Source of the DNA: Caryophanales bacterium UBA2753 | GTDB taxonomy: Bacteria; Bacillota_I; Bacilli_A; RFN20; CAG-826 | Reading direction: 5' to 3' | Assembly (NCBI GenBank): GCA_002353275.1 | Contig: DEJH01000018.1 | Span: forward strand, 1 to 5,906 | DNA length: 5,906 nucleotides | Program-made: the position numbers and the translations under genes | Shown: piece by piece, positions 1-5,088 of the stretch | Position numbering within the stretch: position 1 is the stretch's first letter | How the letters are laid out: each line of letters opens with the position of its first letter | Notes under the pieces: model-generated | Told to the model about the DNA's origin: nothing | The model's database searches: none | The model's input: the letters and a program-made list of their open reading frames with translations, nothing else

Positions 1-299
1 GCGTGTAATTCGGTAAAAACGATTTCTACACCTGGTCGACCTGTTTCTTTATTGATTCCAACTGGAATTCCACGACCTTCATCCAAAACAGAACAACTTC
101 CGTCTTTATGTAATGTGACTGTGATATTTTTGCCAAATCCGCTTAGCGCTTCATCGACAGCGTTATCAACAACCTCCCAAACAAGGTGATGGAGACCACT
201 AGAATTTGAGCTTCCGATATACATTGCAGGTCTTTTACGAACACCTTCAAGGCCTTGCAAAATATGGATATCATTCGCTGTATATTGTCTCTCCGCCAT
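1..299 (-). CDS. parE: DNA topoisomerase IV subunit B, N-terminal fragment (cut by window edge)
   Basis: This is the ATPase subunit of topoisomerase IV, which with ParC decatenates and relaxes chromosomes in the cytoplasm. Only the first 99 residues are present; the rest lies beyond base 1. The visible part is the start of the GHKL ATPase domain. It shows LEGVRKRPAMYIG (residues 17-29), the N-box EVVDNAVDEA with Glu42 and Asn46, and the Asp73 motif DEGRGIP. These three residues fall at the same numbers as the catalytic and Mg/ATP residues of E. coli GyrB. The ATG at 297-299 is preceded by AGGTAGG. GyrB shares all these motifs, so the fragment alone does not decide between the two. ParE is preferred because plsY lies divergently beside parE in Bacillus and many other Firmicutes. 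The type II topoisomerase family is near certain; the ParE assignment is moderately firm. Confidence 0.85.
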   Translation of the reverse strand, partial: MAERQYTANDIHILQGLEGVRKRPAMYIGSSNSSGLHHLVWEVVDNAVDEALSGFGKNITVTLHKDGSCSVLDEGRGIPVGINKETGRPGVEIVFTELH

Positions 300-324
300 A
301 CTATACCTACCTTTTCGTTTAGAA

Positions 325-330
325 ATTATA
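325..330 (-). promoter_or_regulatory. Candidate -10 box for parE
   Basis: The minus strand reads TATAAT here, a perfect -10 consensus, about 25 bases upstream of the parE ATG with the AGGTAGG ribosome site in between. No good TTGACA-like -35 sits at the usual distance. The call rests on the -10 match and position, in a region where AT richness makes chance matches common. Confidence 0.4.
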
Positions 331-341
331 TACGGAAAATA

Positions 342-369
342 TTGAAAATATAAAGTAATTTAGTAGAAT
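342..369 (+). promoter_or_regulatory. Candidate promoter for plsY
   Basis: TTGAAA at 342-347 and TAGAAT at 364-369 each match the sigma-A consensus at five of six positions, with a 16-base spacer. Transcription would start near base 376, leaving only about 9 bases of leader before the ATG at 385 and clipping the GGGG ribosome site. That is tight, so a start slightly further upstream is possible. The element overlaps the region from which parE would be transcribed on the other strand. Confidence 0.4.
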
Positions 370-374
370 AGATT

Positions 375-378
375 GGGG
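375..378 (+). promoter_or_regulatory. Ribosome binding site that fixes the plsY start
   Basis: GGGG lies six bases before the ATG at 385. It overlaps an in-frame TTG at 373, which would otherwise give a protein four residues longer, so the ATG is the better start. Confidence 0.6.
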
Positions 379-384
379 TTAAAA

Positions 385-1152
385 ATGGATATTATATTAT
401 ATAATATTTTAGTTGCAATTTTAGTTACATTAATCGGTTATATCTTCGGTTCCATTCCAAATGGTATTTGGATTGGGAAGGTGTTTTTTCATAAAGATCC
501 AAGAGATTATGGAAGCGGTAATTCTGGCGGTACTAACGTTGGAAGAGTATTCGGAAAAAAGGTAGGACTAATCGTAATATTATTGGATGCCGCCAAATCA
601 ATTATTCCACTATTCATGATCTGGCTTTTTTTAGTAAAAGTCCCTCTATATAATAACTTGCCACTTATTCCATATATGGAATACAAATACTCCGGAGGCG
701 ACACTTCTTCATACTTAATTCAATGGCCAGTTTATTGGCTATCAATTGTGGGTGCCTCTCTTGGTCACTGCTTTCCAATCTTTTATGGGTTTAATGGCGG
801 AAAAAATGTCGCAGTCTTCTATGGAACCGCTACCGCAGCCGGTTGGTTATTTGGAGTAATTCCTGGTTTATTCTTCTTTTTGGTGTTGAAATTAAAGAAA
901 TGGGTTTCTTTAGCTAGCGTCACTGGAGCATGGTTTTCTGTCTTATTATCCTGGATTTGGGCAATATTGATAGAAACTCATGTATTAACCGGATCTAATG
1001 TGTGGATAGCCTCATATGGACCAGCTTTAGAGTGCAATTACGTCTTCGCGATTATAATGACATTTGGCGCTCTAATTTTAACCATTAAACATCGTAAAAA
1101 CTTTGAAAGAATTAAAGCAGGAACCGAAAGCAAAATAAAGTGGATGAAATAA
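385..1152 (+). CDS. plsY: Acyl-phosphate:glycerol-3-phosphate acyltransferase PlsY
   Basis: PlsY is a polytopic membrane enzyme that moves the fatty acyl group from acyl-phosphate (the PlsX product) to position 1 of glycerol-3-phosphate, giving lysophosphatidic acid, the first step of phospholipid synthesis. The three family motifs are present. The first is GSIPNG at residues 22-27, continuing through KDPRDYGSGNSGGTN (37-51) to Arg54. The second is GH at 127-128 with GGK at 138-140. The third is KWVSLAS in the C-terminal half. An N-terminal hydrophobic helix spans roughly residues 5-21. At 255 residues it exceeds the 190-215 typical of PlsY. Part of the excess is a roughly 30-residue segment (about 84-115) between two hydrophobic stretches, probably outside the cytoplasm. 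The usual GGKG is GGKN (Asn141). The start is ATG 385 because GGGG at 375-378 sits at ribosome-site distance and overlaps the TTG at 373. Identity is firm. Confidence 0.95.
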   Translation: MDIILYNILVAILVTLIGYIFGSIPNGIWIGKVFFHKDPRDYGSGNSGGTNVGRVFGKKVGLIVILLDAAKSIIPLFMIWLFLVKVPLYNNLPLIPYMEYKYSGGDTSSYLIQWPVYWLSIVGASLGHCFPIFYGFNGGKNVAVFYGTATAAGWLFGVIPGLFFFLVLKLKKWVSLASVTGAWFSVLLSWIWAILIETHVLTGSNVWIASYGPALECNYVFAIIMTFGALILTIKHRKNFERIKAGTESKIKWMK

Positions 1153-1214
1153 AACTAACGTAGTTTTTTGTTAGTAGTAAATTAGTAGTTATTAACATAG
1201 TTAAATTTCTAAAT

Positions 1215-1241
1215 GGTAAAATTAGCACTTACCTTTTTTTT
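1215..1241 (+). terminator. Candidate rho-independent terminator of plsY
   Basis: GGTAA (1215-1219) pairs with TTACC (1229-1233) across a 9-base loop, followed directly by eight T at 1234-1241. The stem is short, but the T tract is excellent and correctly oriented 60 bases past the plsY stop. A weaker hairpin, AAAACTA-ACG-TAGTTTT at 1151-1167 with two more T, begins inside the plsY stop codon and could add to termination. Confidence 0.5.
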
Positions 1242-1309
1242 ATTATGTTTATTCGTCAATATTTGCATCGATATTCCCATTAATATCATTAACATACTTT
1301 TAAATTAAC

Positions 1310-1345
1310 AAAAAAGCACCTATCAGCTGCGATAAGTGCATTTTT
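1310..1345 (-). terminator. Rho-independent terminator of the efp-yneF transcript
   Basis: Bases 1316-1324 and 1331-1339 form a stem around a 6-base loop. Read as minus-strand RNA it is nine continuous pairs including one G-U wobble, followed by six U (A at 1310-1315). Read as plus-strand RNA the wobble becomes a C-A mismatch, though ATTTTT follows on that side too. It therefore works best for the minus-strand genes, 19 bases or more past the yneF stop, and may be a weaker backstop for plsY. Confidence 0.85.
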
Positions 1346-1363
1346 GATATTTTATTTGACCAA

Positions 1364-1591
1364 CTATTTTTGTTGTCTTTTAACAGCATTCATTGTGCGT
1401 TGAATGTCTGCTTCACTTGGTTTTCTACCAACGCTTTGATAAAGGGCTCTAATCATGCCTTCATTAATTGGAGGATTCTTCTCAAGTTGTCTTTTGAAGA
1501 AATAACGTGCTCCGAAGAAGCCAGCGATTAAAGCAGCAATGACTGCGGCAACAAGAATTCCAGCCCAAGCTCCGTCTGCTAATAAAATCAT
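1364..1591 (-). CDS. yneF: YneF/UPF0154 family small membrane protein
   Basis: This 75-residue protein belongs to the YneF (UPF0154) family, widespread in Firmicutes and of unknown biochemical role. One hydrophobic, alanine-rich transmembrane helix spans about residues 9-27. A basic patch follows (Arg29 to Lys33), and then a soluble cytoplasmic tail holds the family signature KNPPINEGMIRALYQ and the GRKPSEADI segment. The length matches B. subtilis YneF (about 70-75 residues). The start is well supported by AGGAG about nine bases upstream. That ribosome site shares bases with the TAG stop codon of efp, leaving only 13 bases between the genes, so translation is probably coupled and both genes lie on one transcript ending at the hairpin at 1310-1345. 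Family membership is firm; function is unknown. Confidence 0.9.
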   Translation of the reverse strand: MILLADGAWAGILVAAVIAALIAGFFGARYFFKRQLEKNPPINEGMIRALYQSVGRKPSEADIQRTMNAVKRQQK

Positions 1592-1604
1592 ATTTTATTA
1601 TCTC

Positions 1605-2162
1605 CTATGCTCTACCGTCGTAATCACCATTATCGGTTCTAACTAAGACAGTTTCGCCTTCCTCAATAAATAATGGGACACGGATCTTTAAGCCAGTTTC
1701 TAATTCGGCATCTTTCATTGCTTTGTTAACTGTATCGCCTCTAATAGCAGGTTCACAGTGAGTAATCTTTAAAGCAACTTTAGCTGGTAAGTTAATACCA
1801 AGAACTTCACCTTCATAGCTTGTGATTTCAACGACTTCTTCGCCTTTTAAGAATTGAATTTCCCATGCGAGTCTATCTTTAGAAATTTCGATTTGGTCAT
1901 AAGTTTCTTGATCCATGAAGCATAAAGAATCACCGGTATCATATAAATATTGCATTTGGCGTTTCTCTAATCTGATTGTTTCAATAGCGTATCCACTATT
2001 ACGAGCCATTTCAGTAACAGCGCCAGAACGTAAATTCTTAACTTTGACCTTAGCAACCATTTTTCTCATTGCTGTTTTGTTTAATAAGATGTCTAAAACT
2101 TGATAGATATTTCCTTCTTCAATGAAGTAATTACCTGGTCTTAATTCAGTAACATTAACCAT
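1605..2162 (-). CDS. efp: Translation elongation factor P (divergent tip loop)
   Basis: EF-P binds between the ribosomal P and E sites and rescues ribosomes stalled at consecutive prolines. The 185-residue length is standard. An N-terminal KOW-like domain covers about residues 1-63 and two OB-type domains follow. Clear family segments are LRPGN (7-11), KNLRSGAVTE (42-51), RQMQYLY, FMDQETYDQIE and the C-terminal signature ETGLKIRVPLFI, with GDYDGRA at the end. The domain I tip is unusual. Where B. subtilis has KPGKG (29-33), with modified Lys32, this protein reads KTAMRK (29-34), putting Met at position 32. I recall a similar NKTAMR loop in Mycoplasma EF-P, so this may be a lineage trait rather than decay. 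The rest looks functional. The ATG at 2160-2162 has AAGGA at ideal spacing. An extended -10 promoter lies just upstream, so efp need not depend on the hydrolase gene before it. Confidence 0.97.
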   Translation of the reverse strand: MVNVTELRPGNYFIEEGNIYQVLDILLNKTAMRKMVAKVKVKNLRSGAVTEMARNSGYAIETIRLEKRQMQYLYDTGDSLCFMDQETYDQIEISKDRLAWEIQFLKGEEVVEITSYEGEVLGINLPAKVALKITHCEPAIRGDTVNKAMKDAELETGLKIRVPLFIEEGETVLVRTDNGDYDGRA

Positions 2163-2188
2163 AAATTTTTCCTTTCTTTATAAATTCC

Positions 2189-2205
2189 TTTGGTATTATA
2201 CCAAA
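2189..2205 (-). promoter_or_regulatory. efp promoter (extended -10) inside a perfect inverted repeat
   Basis: The minus strand reads TGGTATAAT at 2195-2203, a consensus -10 with the TGn extension that can replace a good -35. A start near base 2188 would give a leader of about 26 bases including AAGGA. The same bases form a 17-bp inverted repeat with 8-bp arms, TTTGGTAT-T-ATACCAAA, centred on 2197. It is not a terminator, since no T run follows on either strand. A repressor site over the -10 is possible but is inference. Confidence 0.6.
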
Positions 2206-2208
2206 TAA

Positions 2209-2838
2209 TTATAATTGTAAAAAGTGATTTAAGAGGAGTTCTTTATCTAAAGAAGTATTTGGACCATGTCCTGGATATATTTTGCATTCTTTTGGCAATA
2301 ATTTGATCTTTGCTAAAGAATCATTTCTTTTTCTTCTATTTGATGTAGGCAAATCATCTCTTCCAATAGAACCCATAAATAATGTATCACCAGAAAATAA
2401 TAGCTTATTATTTATAAAATAATAGCAAACACTACCTTCTGTATGAAATGGAGTGTGAATAACCTTTAATGTATCTCCTAAGACACCAAATTCTTCATCT
2501 CCTGACAATGTGATAGCTTTGGAATTAACAATTATTGGAGTGTTCTCAAAATAAGAACAATTTAGTGTTTCATCAACAAGCAGTTTTTCATCATCAAAGT
2601 GAATATAAAATGGACAATTAAACCTTTTAACAAGTCTATCAACACCTCTCATATGGTCAAAATGACCATGAGTTAGAAGCACCATCACTAGTCTTAAATT
2701 GTTTTTTGTTAAAAAATCACCAATCTTATCATCATCAATGGAAGGATCAATTACAATTGCTTCACCTTCGTTAATCACGACATATGTATTGGCGTTTAAA
2801 TCATCAAAATCGTTATAAGAAAATTTTTCTACTCTCAT
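2209..2838 (-). CDS. MBL-fold metallohydrolase, glyoxalase II-like (YqgX type)
   Basis: This is a 209-residue cytoplasmic metallo-beta-lactamase-fold hydrolase of the glyoxalase II-like group that includes B. subtilis YqgX. The natural substrate is not known; thioester hydrolysis is plausible but unproven. The binuclear metal site is complete: THGHFDH at 56-62 (His57, His59, Asp61, His62), His132 in HTPFHTEGS, Asp151 in SGDTLF and His191 in YPGHG. The GSIGRDDLP segment (156-164) is typical of the group. The usual TPGH before the third metal ligand reads TPFH here (Phe131). The start at 2838 fits the family N-terminus, but no clear ribosome site precedes it. Only nine bases separate the ATG from the T tract of the rpmG terminator, so expression may depend on read-through or an unrecognised promoter. 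Family is firm, reaction open. Confidence 0.92.
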   Translation of the reverse strand: MRVEKFSYNDFDDLNANTYVVINEGEAIVIDPSIDDDKIGDFLTKNNLRLVMVLLTHGHFDHMRGVDRLVKRFNCPFYIHFDDEKLLVDETLNCSYFENTPIIVNSKAITLSGDEEFGVLGDTLKVIHTPFHTEGSVCYYFINNKLLFSGDTLFMGSIGRDDLPTSNRRKRNDSLAKIKLLPKECKIYPGHGPNTSLDKELLLNHFLQL

Positions 2839-2847
2839 CTTTATAAT

Positions 2848-2870
2848 AAAAAAATAGGATAAACCTATTT
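2848..2870 (-). terminator. rpmG terminator overlapping its own stop codon
   Basis: On the minus strand AAATAGG (2870-2864) and CCTATTT (2858-2852) form a perfect 7-bp stem around a 5-base loop. Four more T follow at 2851-2848, giving a run of seven. The 5' arm contains the TAG stop of rpmG, so a ribosome finishing rpmG would cover it. The T run ends nine bases before the ATG of the hydrolase gene. Confidence 0.75.
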
Positions 2871-3029
2871 CTTTTTCTCACGGTGAAGTGTGTTTTTCTT
2901 GCAACGTGGGCAATATTTCATTTTCTCTAAACGATCAGGATTGTTCTTTTTATTTTTAGAGGTGAGATAATTTTCCTCGCCACACTCTGTGCACTTCAAT
3001 GTGATTGAGACTCTTTCTTCTTTGGCCAT
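2865..3029 (-). CDS. rpmG: 50S ribosomal protein L33, zinc-binding form
   Basis: L33 is a small protein of the large ribosomal subunit. This one has 54 residues, normal for the family. It carries two CxxC pairs, Cys13-TE-Cys16 and Cys40-PR-Cys43, the zinc ribbon of the zinc-binding (C+) paralogue. The rest is lysine-rich with the family pattern YLTSKNKKNNPDRLEKMKYC, ending in HREKKK. The start is firm: AAGGAG lies nine bases before the ATG at 3027-3029. It is the first gene of the minus-strand block and diverges from ispG. I saw no obvious Zur-type operator upstream, which fits the C+ form; zinc-repressed copies usually lack the cysteines. A second, cysteine-free L33 may exist elsewhere in the genome, but nothing here shows it. 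Confidence 0.95.
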   Translation of the reverse strand: MAKEERVSITLKCTECGEENYLTSKNKKNNPDRLEKMKYCPRCKKNTLHREKKK

Positions 3030-3057
3030 AGATAGTTTCTCCTTAAAACGCTATGTA

Positions 3058-3066
3058 ATGTTAACA
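3058..3066 (-). promoter_or_regulatory. Candidate extended -10 promoter of rpmG
   Basis: The minus strand reads TGTTAACAT, a TGn plus TAACAT element. A start near base 3051 would give a leader of about 22 bases carrying AAGGAG. No convincing -35 is present. The plus strand of the same bases, ATGTTAACA, recurs in the nfo/ispH gap at 5077-5085, so a protein-binding site is an alternative reading. Confidence 0.35.
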
Positions 3067-3078
3067 CAACAATTAAAA

Positions 3079-3100
3079 TAATAAAAGTATATTTTTATTA
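3079..3100. repeat. AT-only inverted repeat between rpmG and ispG
   Basis: TAATAAAA (3079-3086) and TTTTATTA (3093-3100) are perfect 8-bp inverted arms around a 6-base spacer, 14 bases before the ispG ATG. It could be an operator or fold in the ispG leader. With no G or C in the arms, chance in an AT-rich gap is also possible. Confidence 0.35.
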
Positions 3101-3114
3101 ATCTAAAGCGTAAA

Positions 3115-4173
3115 ATGTTTGATATGAAAAGAAGCGAAACTAGACAAGTCAAAGTAGGAAACATTTTTATTGGCGGACAAAATAAGGTTGTCATCCAATC
3201 AATGTGTAACATTAAGACTGAAAAATATATTGAAGTAAGCGAACAAATTAATGAATGTGCAAAGCTTGGAGCTGAGCTTATGCGAGTGTCTGTTATGGAC
3301 GAAAAAGACGCTCTCGCAATTAAAGAAATTAAGAAAAGAATTAATATTCCATTAGTTGCAGATATTCATTTTGACTACCGTTTAGCGCTTTTAGCAATGG
3401 AATCAGGTGTCGATAAGATAAGAATCAATCCAGGCAATATTGGTGATATTGAAAATGTTAAAAAAGTTGTCGAAATGGCAAAAGAAAAGCATATACCAAT
3501 TAGAATTGGGGTTAATTCTGGTTCTTTAGATAAAACTATTCATGATTATTCAACAAATTACACCGCTGAAAAATTAGTAGAATCAGCTAAAAAGCATGTT
3601 CGAATATTAGAATCACTTGGATTTTATGACATAGTCATATCCTTAAAAGGAAGTAATGTATTAGAAACGATCGAAGCCTATAGACTAGCTAGTAAAACAT
3701 TCCCTTATCCTTTACATTTAGGAATTACTGAGGCTGGCTTTAAAGATATTGCAGTCATTCGTTCCTCAGCGGGCTTAGCGCCTTTATTATTAGAAGGAAT
3801 TGGAGATACAATCAGAATTTCAATTTCTGGTTCAGTTAAAGATGAAATCATCACTTGCAAAAGACTTCTCCATGACTGTGGACTATATCCAAATTATCCA
3901 ACATTAGTTGCTTGCCCAACATGTGGACGAACACAGGTTGATGTTGAATCACTCGCAAGAAAAGTGATGGATTATTTAGAAACAATTAATAAACCAATCC
4001 ATGTAGCAGTTATGGGTTGTGTTGTTAATGGACCTGGCGAAGCTAAAAACGCAGATATTGGCATCGCTGGAGGCAAGCATGAATTTGTTATCTTTAAAAA
4101 AGATAAAGTTATTAAAAAAGTTCCAGAAGCTGAAGCTTTTGAAACTTTAAAAGAAGAAATAAACAAATTCTAA
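3115..4173 (+). CDS. ispG: 4-hydroxy-3-methylbut-2-en-1-yl diphosphate synthase IspG
   Basis: IspG (GcpE) is the penultimate MEP-pathway enzyme. It reductively opens methylerythritol 2,4-cyclodiphosphate to HMBPP using a 4Fe-4S cluster in the cytoplasm. The 352 residues match the two-domain bacterial form without the plant-type insert. The N-terminal TIM-barrel domain shows VKVGNIFIGG, VVIQSM, INIPLVADIHFDYRLAL, KIRINPGNIG and PLHLGITEAG. The C-terminal cluster domain has Cys267 and Cys270 (CPTCGRTQVD), Cys302 and Glu309 (GCVVNGPGEA), the full 3-Cys plus Glu ligand set. ATG 3115 is chosen for its match to homologue N-termini; no strong ribosome site precedes it, and ATG 3124 is a minor alternative. 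IspH lies one gene downstream. The stop interlocks with that of nfo (shared CTAA), and a plus-strand terminator sits inside nfo at 4200-4240. Identity is firm. Confidence 0.97.
   Translation: MFDMKRSETRQVKVGNIFIGGQNKVVIQSMCNIKTEKYIEVSEQINECAKLGAELMRVSVMDEKDALAIKEIKKRINIPLVADIHFDYRLALLAMESGVDKIRINPGNIGDIENVKKVVEMAKEKHIPIRIGVNSGSLDKTIHDYSTNYTAEKLVESAKKHVRILESLGFYDIVISLKGSNVLETIEAYRLASKTFPYPLHLGITEAGFKDIAVIRSSAGLAPLLLEGIGDTIRISISGSVKDEIITCKRLLHDCGLYPNYPTLVACPTCGRTQVDVESLARKVMDYLETINKPIHVAVMGCVVNGPGEAKNADIGIAGGKHEFVIFKKDKVIKKVPEAEAFETLKEEINKF
4114..4145 (-). terminator. nfo terminator embedded in the ispG coding end
   Basis: Read on the minus strand, 4145-4120 folds into a stem of ten pairs (one G-U) with a single A-C mismatch and a 4-base TTCA loop. 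Six T follow at 4119-4114. It lies 25-56 bases past the nfo stop, the right place and direction. On the plus strand no T run follows. Confidence 0.65.
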
Positions 4174-5054
4174 TCTCTCCAATTATCAATGTATTTACCG
4201 CTCCTTAGCATTTCAATTTCTTGCTTATAAGGAGCTTTTTCATTAATGTATGGAGTTTCTAAAATCATCGGTATCCCTTTTAATCTAGGATGATGAACAA
4301 CTCGATATAGAACGTCAAAACCAAGATAACCATATCCAATGTTTTCGTGGCGATCTTTATGAGCAGCAATTGGATTTTTTGTATCATTAACATGAACCAC
4401 TAAAAGTTTATCTAGTCCAATGACTTTATCGAATTTCTCGATAACACCATCCAAATCATTTTTAATATCATATCCTGCATCATTAATATGACAAGTATCT
4501 AAGCACACTCCTAATCGTTCAGGATATTTGCATTTATCAATTATTTCTTTAACTTGTTCAAAAGTAATTCCAATTTCATGACCTTTTCCAGACATTGTTT
4601 CGATAGCAATTTTTACATCAGTTCCATCACAAGCAAAAGCAGTATCTAAAGCTTTAGCTAATGCTAATATCCCGTTTTCTGCACCCATTCCTACGTGACT
4701 ACCAGGATGAAGAACCATAATTTTTGCACCGAAAGCATACGTTCTTCTTAATTCGCTAACAATTGTGTTAATTGATAATTCATATAAATCAGGTTTGCTA
4801 TAATTTGCAGCGTTAATAATATATGGGGCGTGAACGATTAATTTTAATTCTTCAATGCCACTTTCTTTGATTAATTTTCTTCCTTCCTGAATTTTTAATT
4901 CAGATAATGGCTTTCTAATTGAATTTTGAGGCGCTCCTGTATAAAACATAAAAGTGTTTGATCCGTAAGAAAGCGCTTCTTTAACACTGCCTAAATAAAA
5001 TTCTGGTGCATTCATGCTGACATGGCTACCTAAATAAATTTCATCTTTTTCCAT
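4170..5054 (-). CDS. nfo: Endonuclease IV (AP endonuclease)
   Basis: Endonuclease IV cuts the DNA backbone 5' of abasic sites and clears blocked 3' ends in base-excision repair. The 294-residue protein is a TIM barrel of normal length and resembles B. subtilis Nfo (YqfS) throughout. All nine trinuclear zinc ligands can be placed: His75 (HAPYIIN), His116 (LHPGSHVG), Glu152 (IETMSGKG), Asp186 and His189 (CLDTCHINDAGYD), His221 (VVHVNDTKN), Asp234 and His236 (KDRHENIG) and Glu266 (ILETPY). The N-terminal GSHVSM and YTGAPQN segments are also typical. The ATG at 5052-5054 has a weak AGGGA about 11 bases upstream. The gene converges on ispG with a 4-base overlap and diverges from ispH. In B. subtilis, nfo also lies close to ispH and not far from ispG, so the grouping is probably ancestral. 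Identity is firm. Confidence 0.97.
   Translation of the reverse strand: MEKDEIYLGSHVSMNAPEFYLGSVKEALSYGSNTFMFYTGAPQNSIRKPLSELKIQEGRKLIKESGIEELKLIVHAPYIINAANYSKPDLYELSINTIVSELRRTYAFGAKIMVLHPGSHVGMGAENGILALAKALDTAFACDGTDVKIAIETMSGKGHEIGITFEQVKEIIDKCKYPERLGVCLDTCHINDAGYDIKNDLDGVIEKFDKVIGLDKLLVVHVNDTKNPIAAHKDRHENIGYGYLGFDVLYRVVHHPRLKGIPMILETPYINEKAPYKQEIEMLRSGKYIDNWRD
4200..4240 (+). terminator. ispG terminator embedded in the nfo coding end
   Basis: GCTCCTTA (4200-4207) pairs perfectly with TAAGGAGC (4228-4235). Three more pairs (GCA/TGC) continue past a 3-base bulge, and TTTTT follows at 4236-4240. It lies 27 bases past the ispG stop and points the plus-strand way. On the other strand the same bases encode nfo residues from about 272 to 286. 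Confidence 0.7.
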
Positions 5055-5072
5055 AATTTAATTAATCCCTGG

Positions 5073-5088
5073 AATATGTTAACATATT
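5073..5088. repeat. Perfect 16-bp palindrome between nfo and ispH
   Basis: AATATGTT followed by AACATATT is a perfect 16-bp palindrome in the 37-base gap between the divergent nfo and ispH starts, ending three bases before the ispH ATG. Each strand offers -10-like hexamers: TATGTT towards ispH and the extended TGTTAACAT towards nfo. It could be a dimer-binding operator, a symmetrical divergent promoter, or both. The palindrome is certain; its role is inference. Confidence 0.55.

Noticed and set aside
1..299. gyrB rather than parE
   Set aside because: Motifs cannot exclude it, but divergent plsY beside parE is the common Firmicute arrangement, whereas gyrB usually sits near recF/gyrA at the origin.
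373..384. TTG start for plsY, four residues upstream
   Set aside because: The TTG overlaps GGGG, which is at ribosome-site distance for the ATG at 385.
507..704. 65-codon minus-strand open frame opposite plsY
   Set aside because: It lies wholly antisense to a well-supported gene and shows no recognisable domain.
1213..1308. 31-codon plus-strand open frame encoding a hydrophobic peptide
   Set aside because: It has no ribosome site, its start overlaps the candidate plsY terminator, and its hydrophobicity follows from T-rich codons. No family is recognisable.
1915..2103. 62-codon plus-strand open frame opposite efp
   Set aside because: It is antisense to conserved efp coding sequence with no domain or independent signal.
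2189..2205. Inverted repeat as a terminator of the MBL hydrolase gene
   Set aside because: No T tract follows it on either strand and it contains a consensus extended -10.
3030..3114. Zur operator upstream of rpmG
   Set aside because: The L33 here is the cysteine-containing form, and no sequence like the Bacillus Zur box is visible in the gap.
3972..4166. 64-codon minus-strand open frame opposite the ispG 3' end
   Set aside because: It is antisense to the conserved cluster-binding region of ispG and has no family features.
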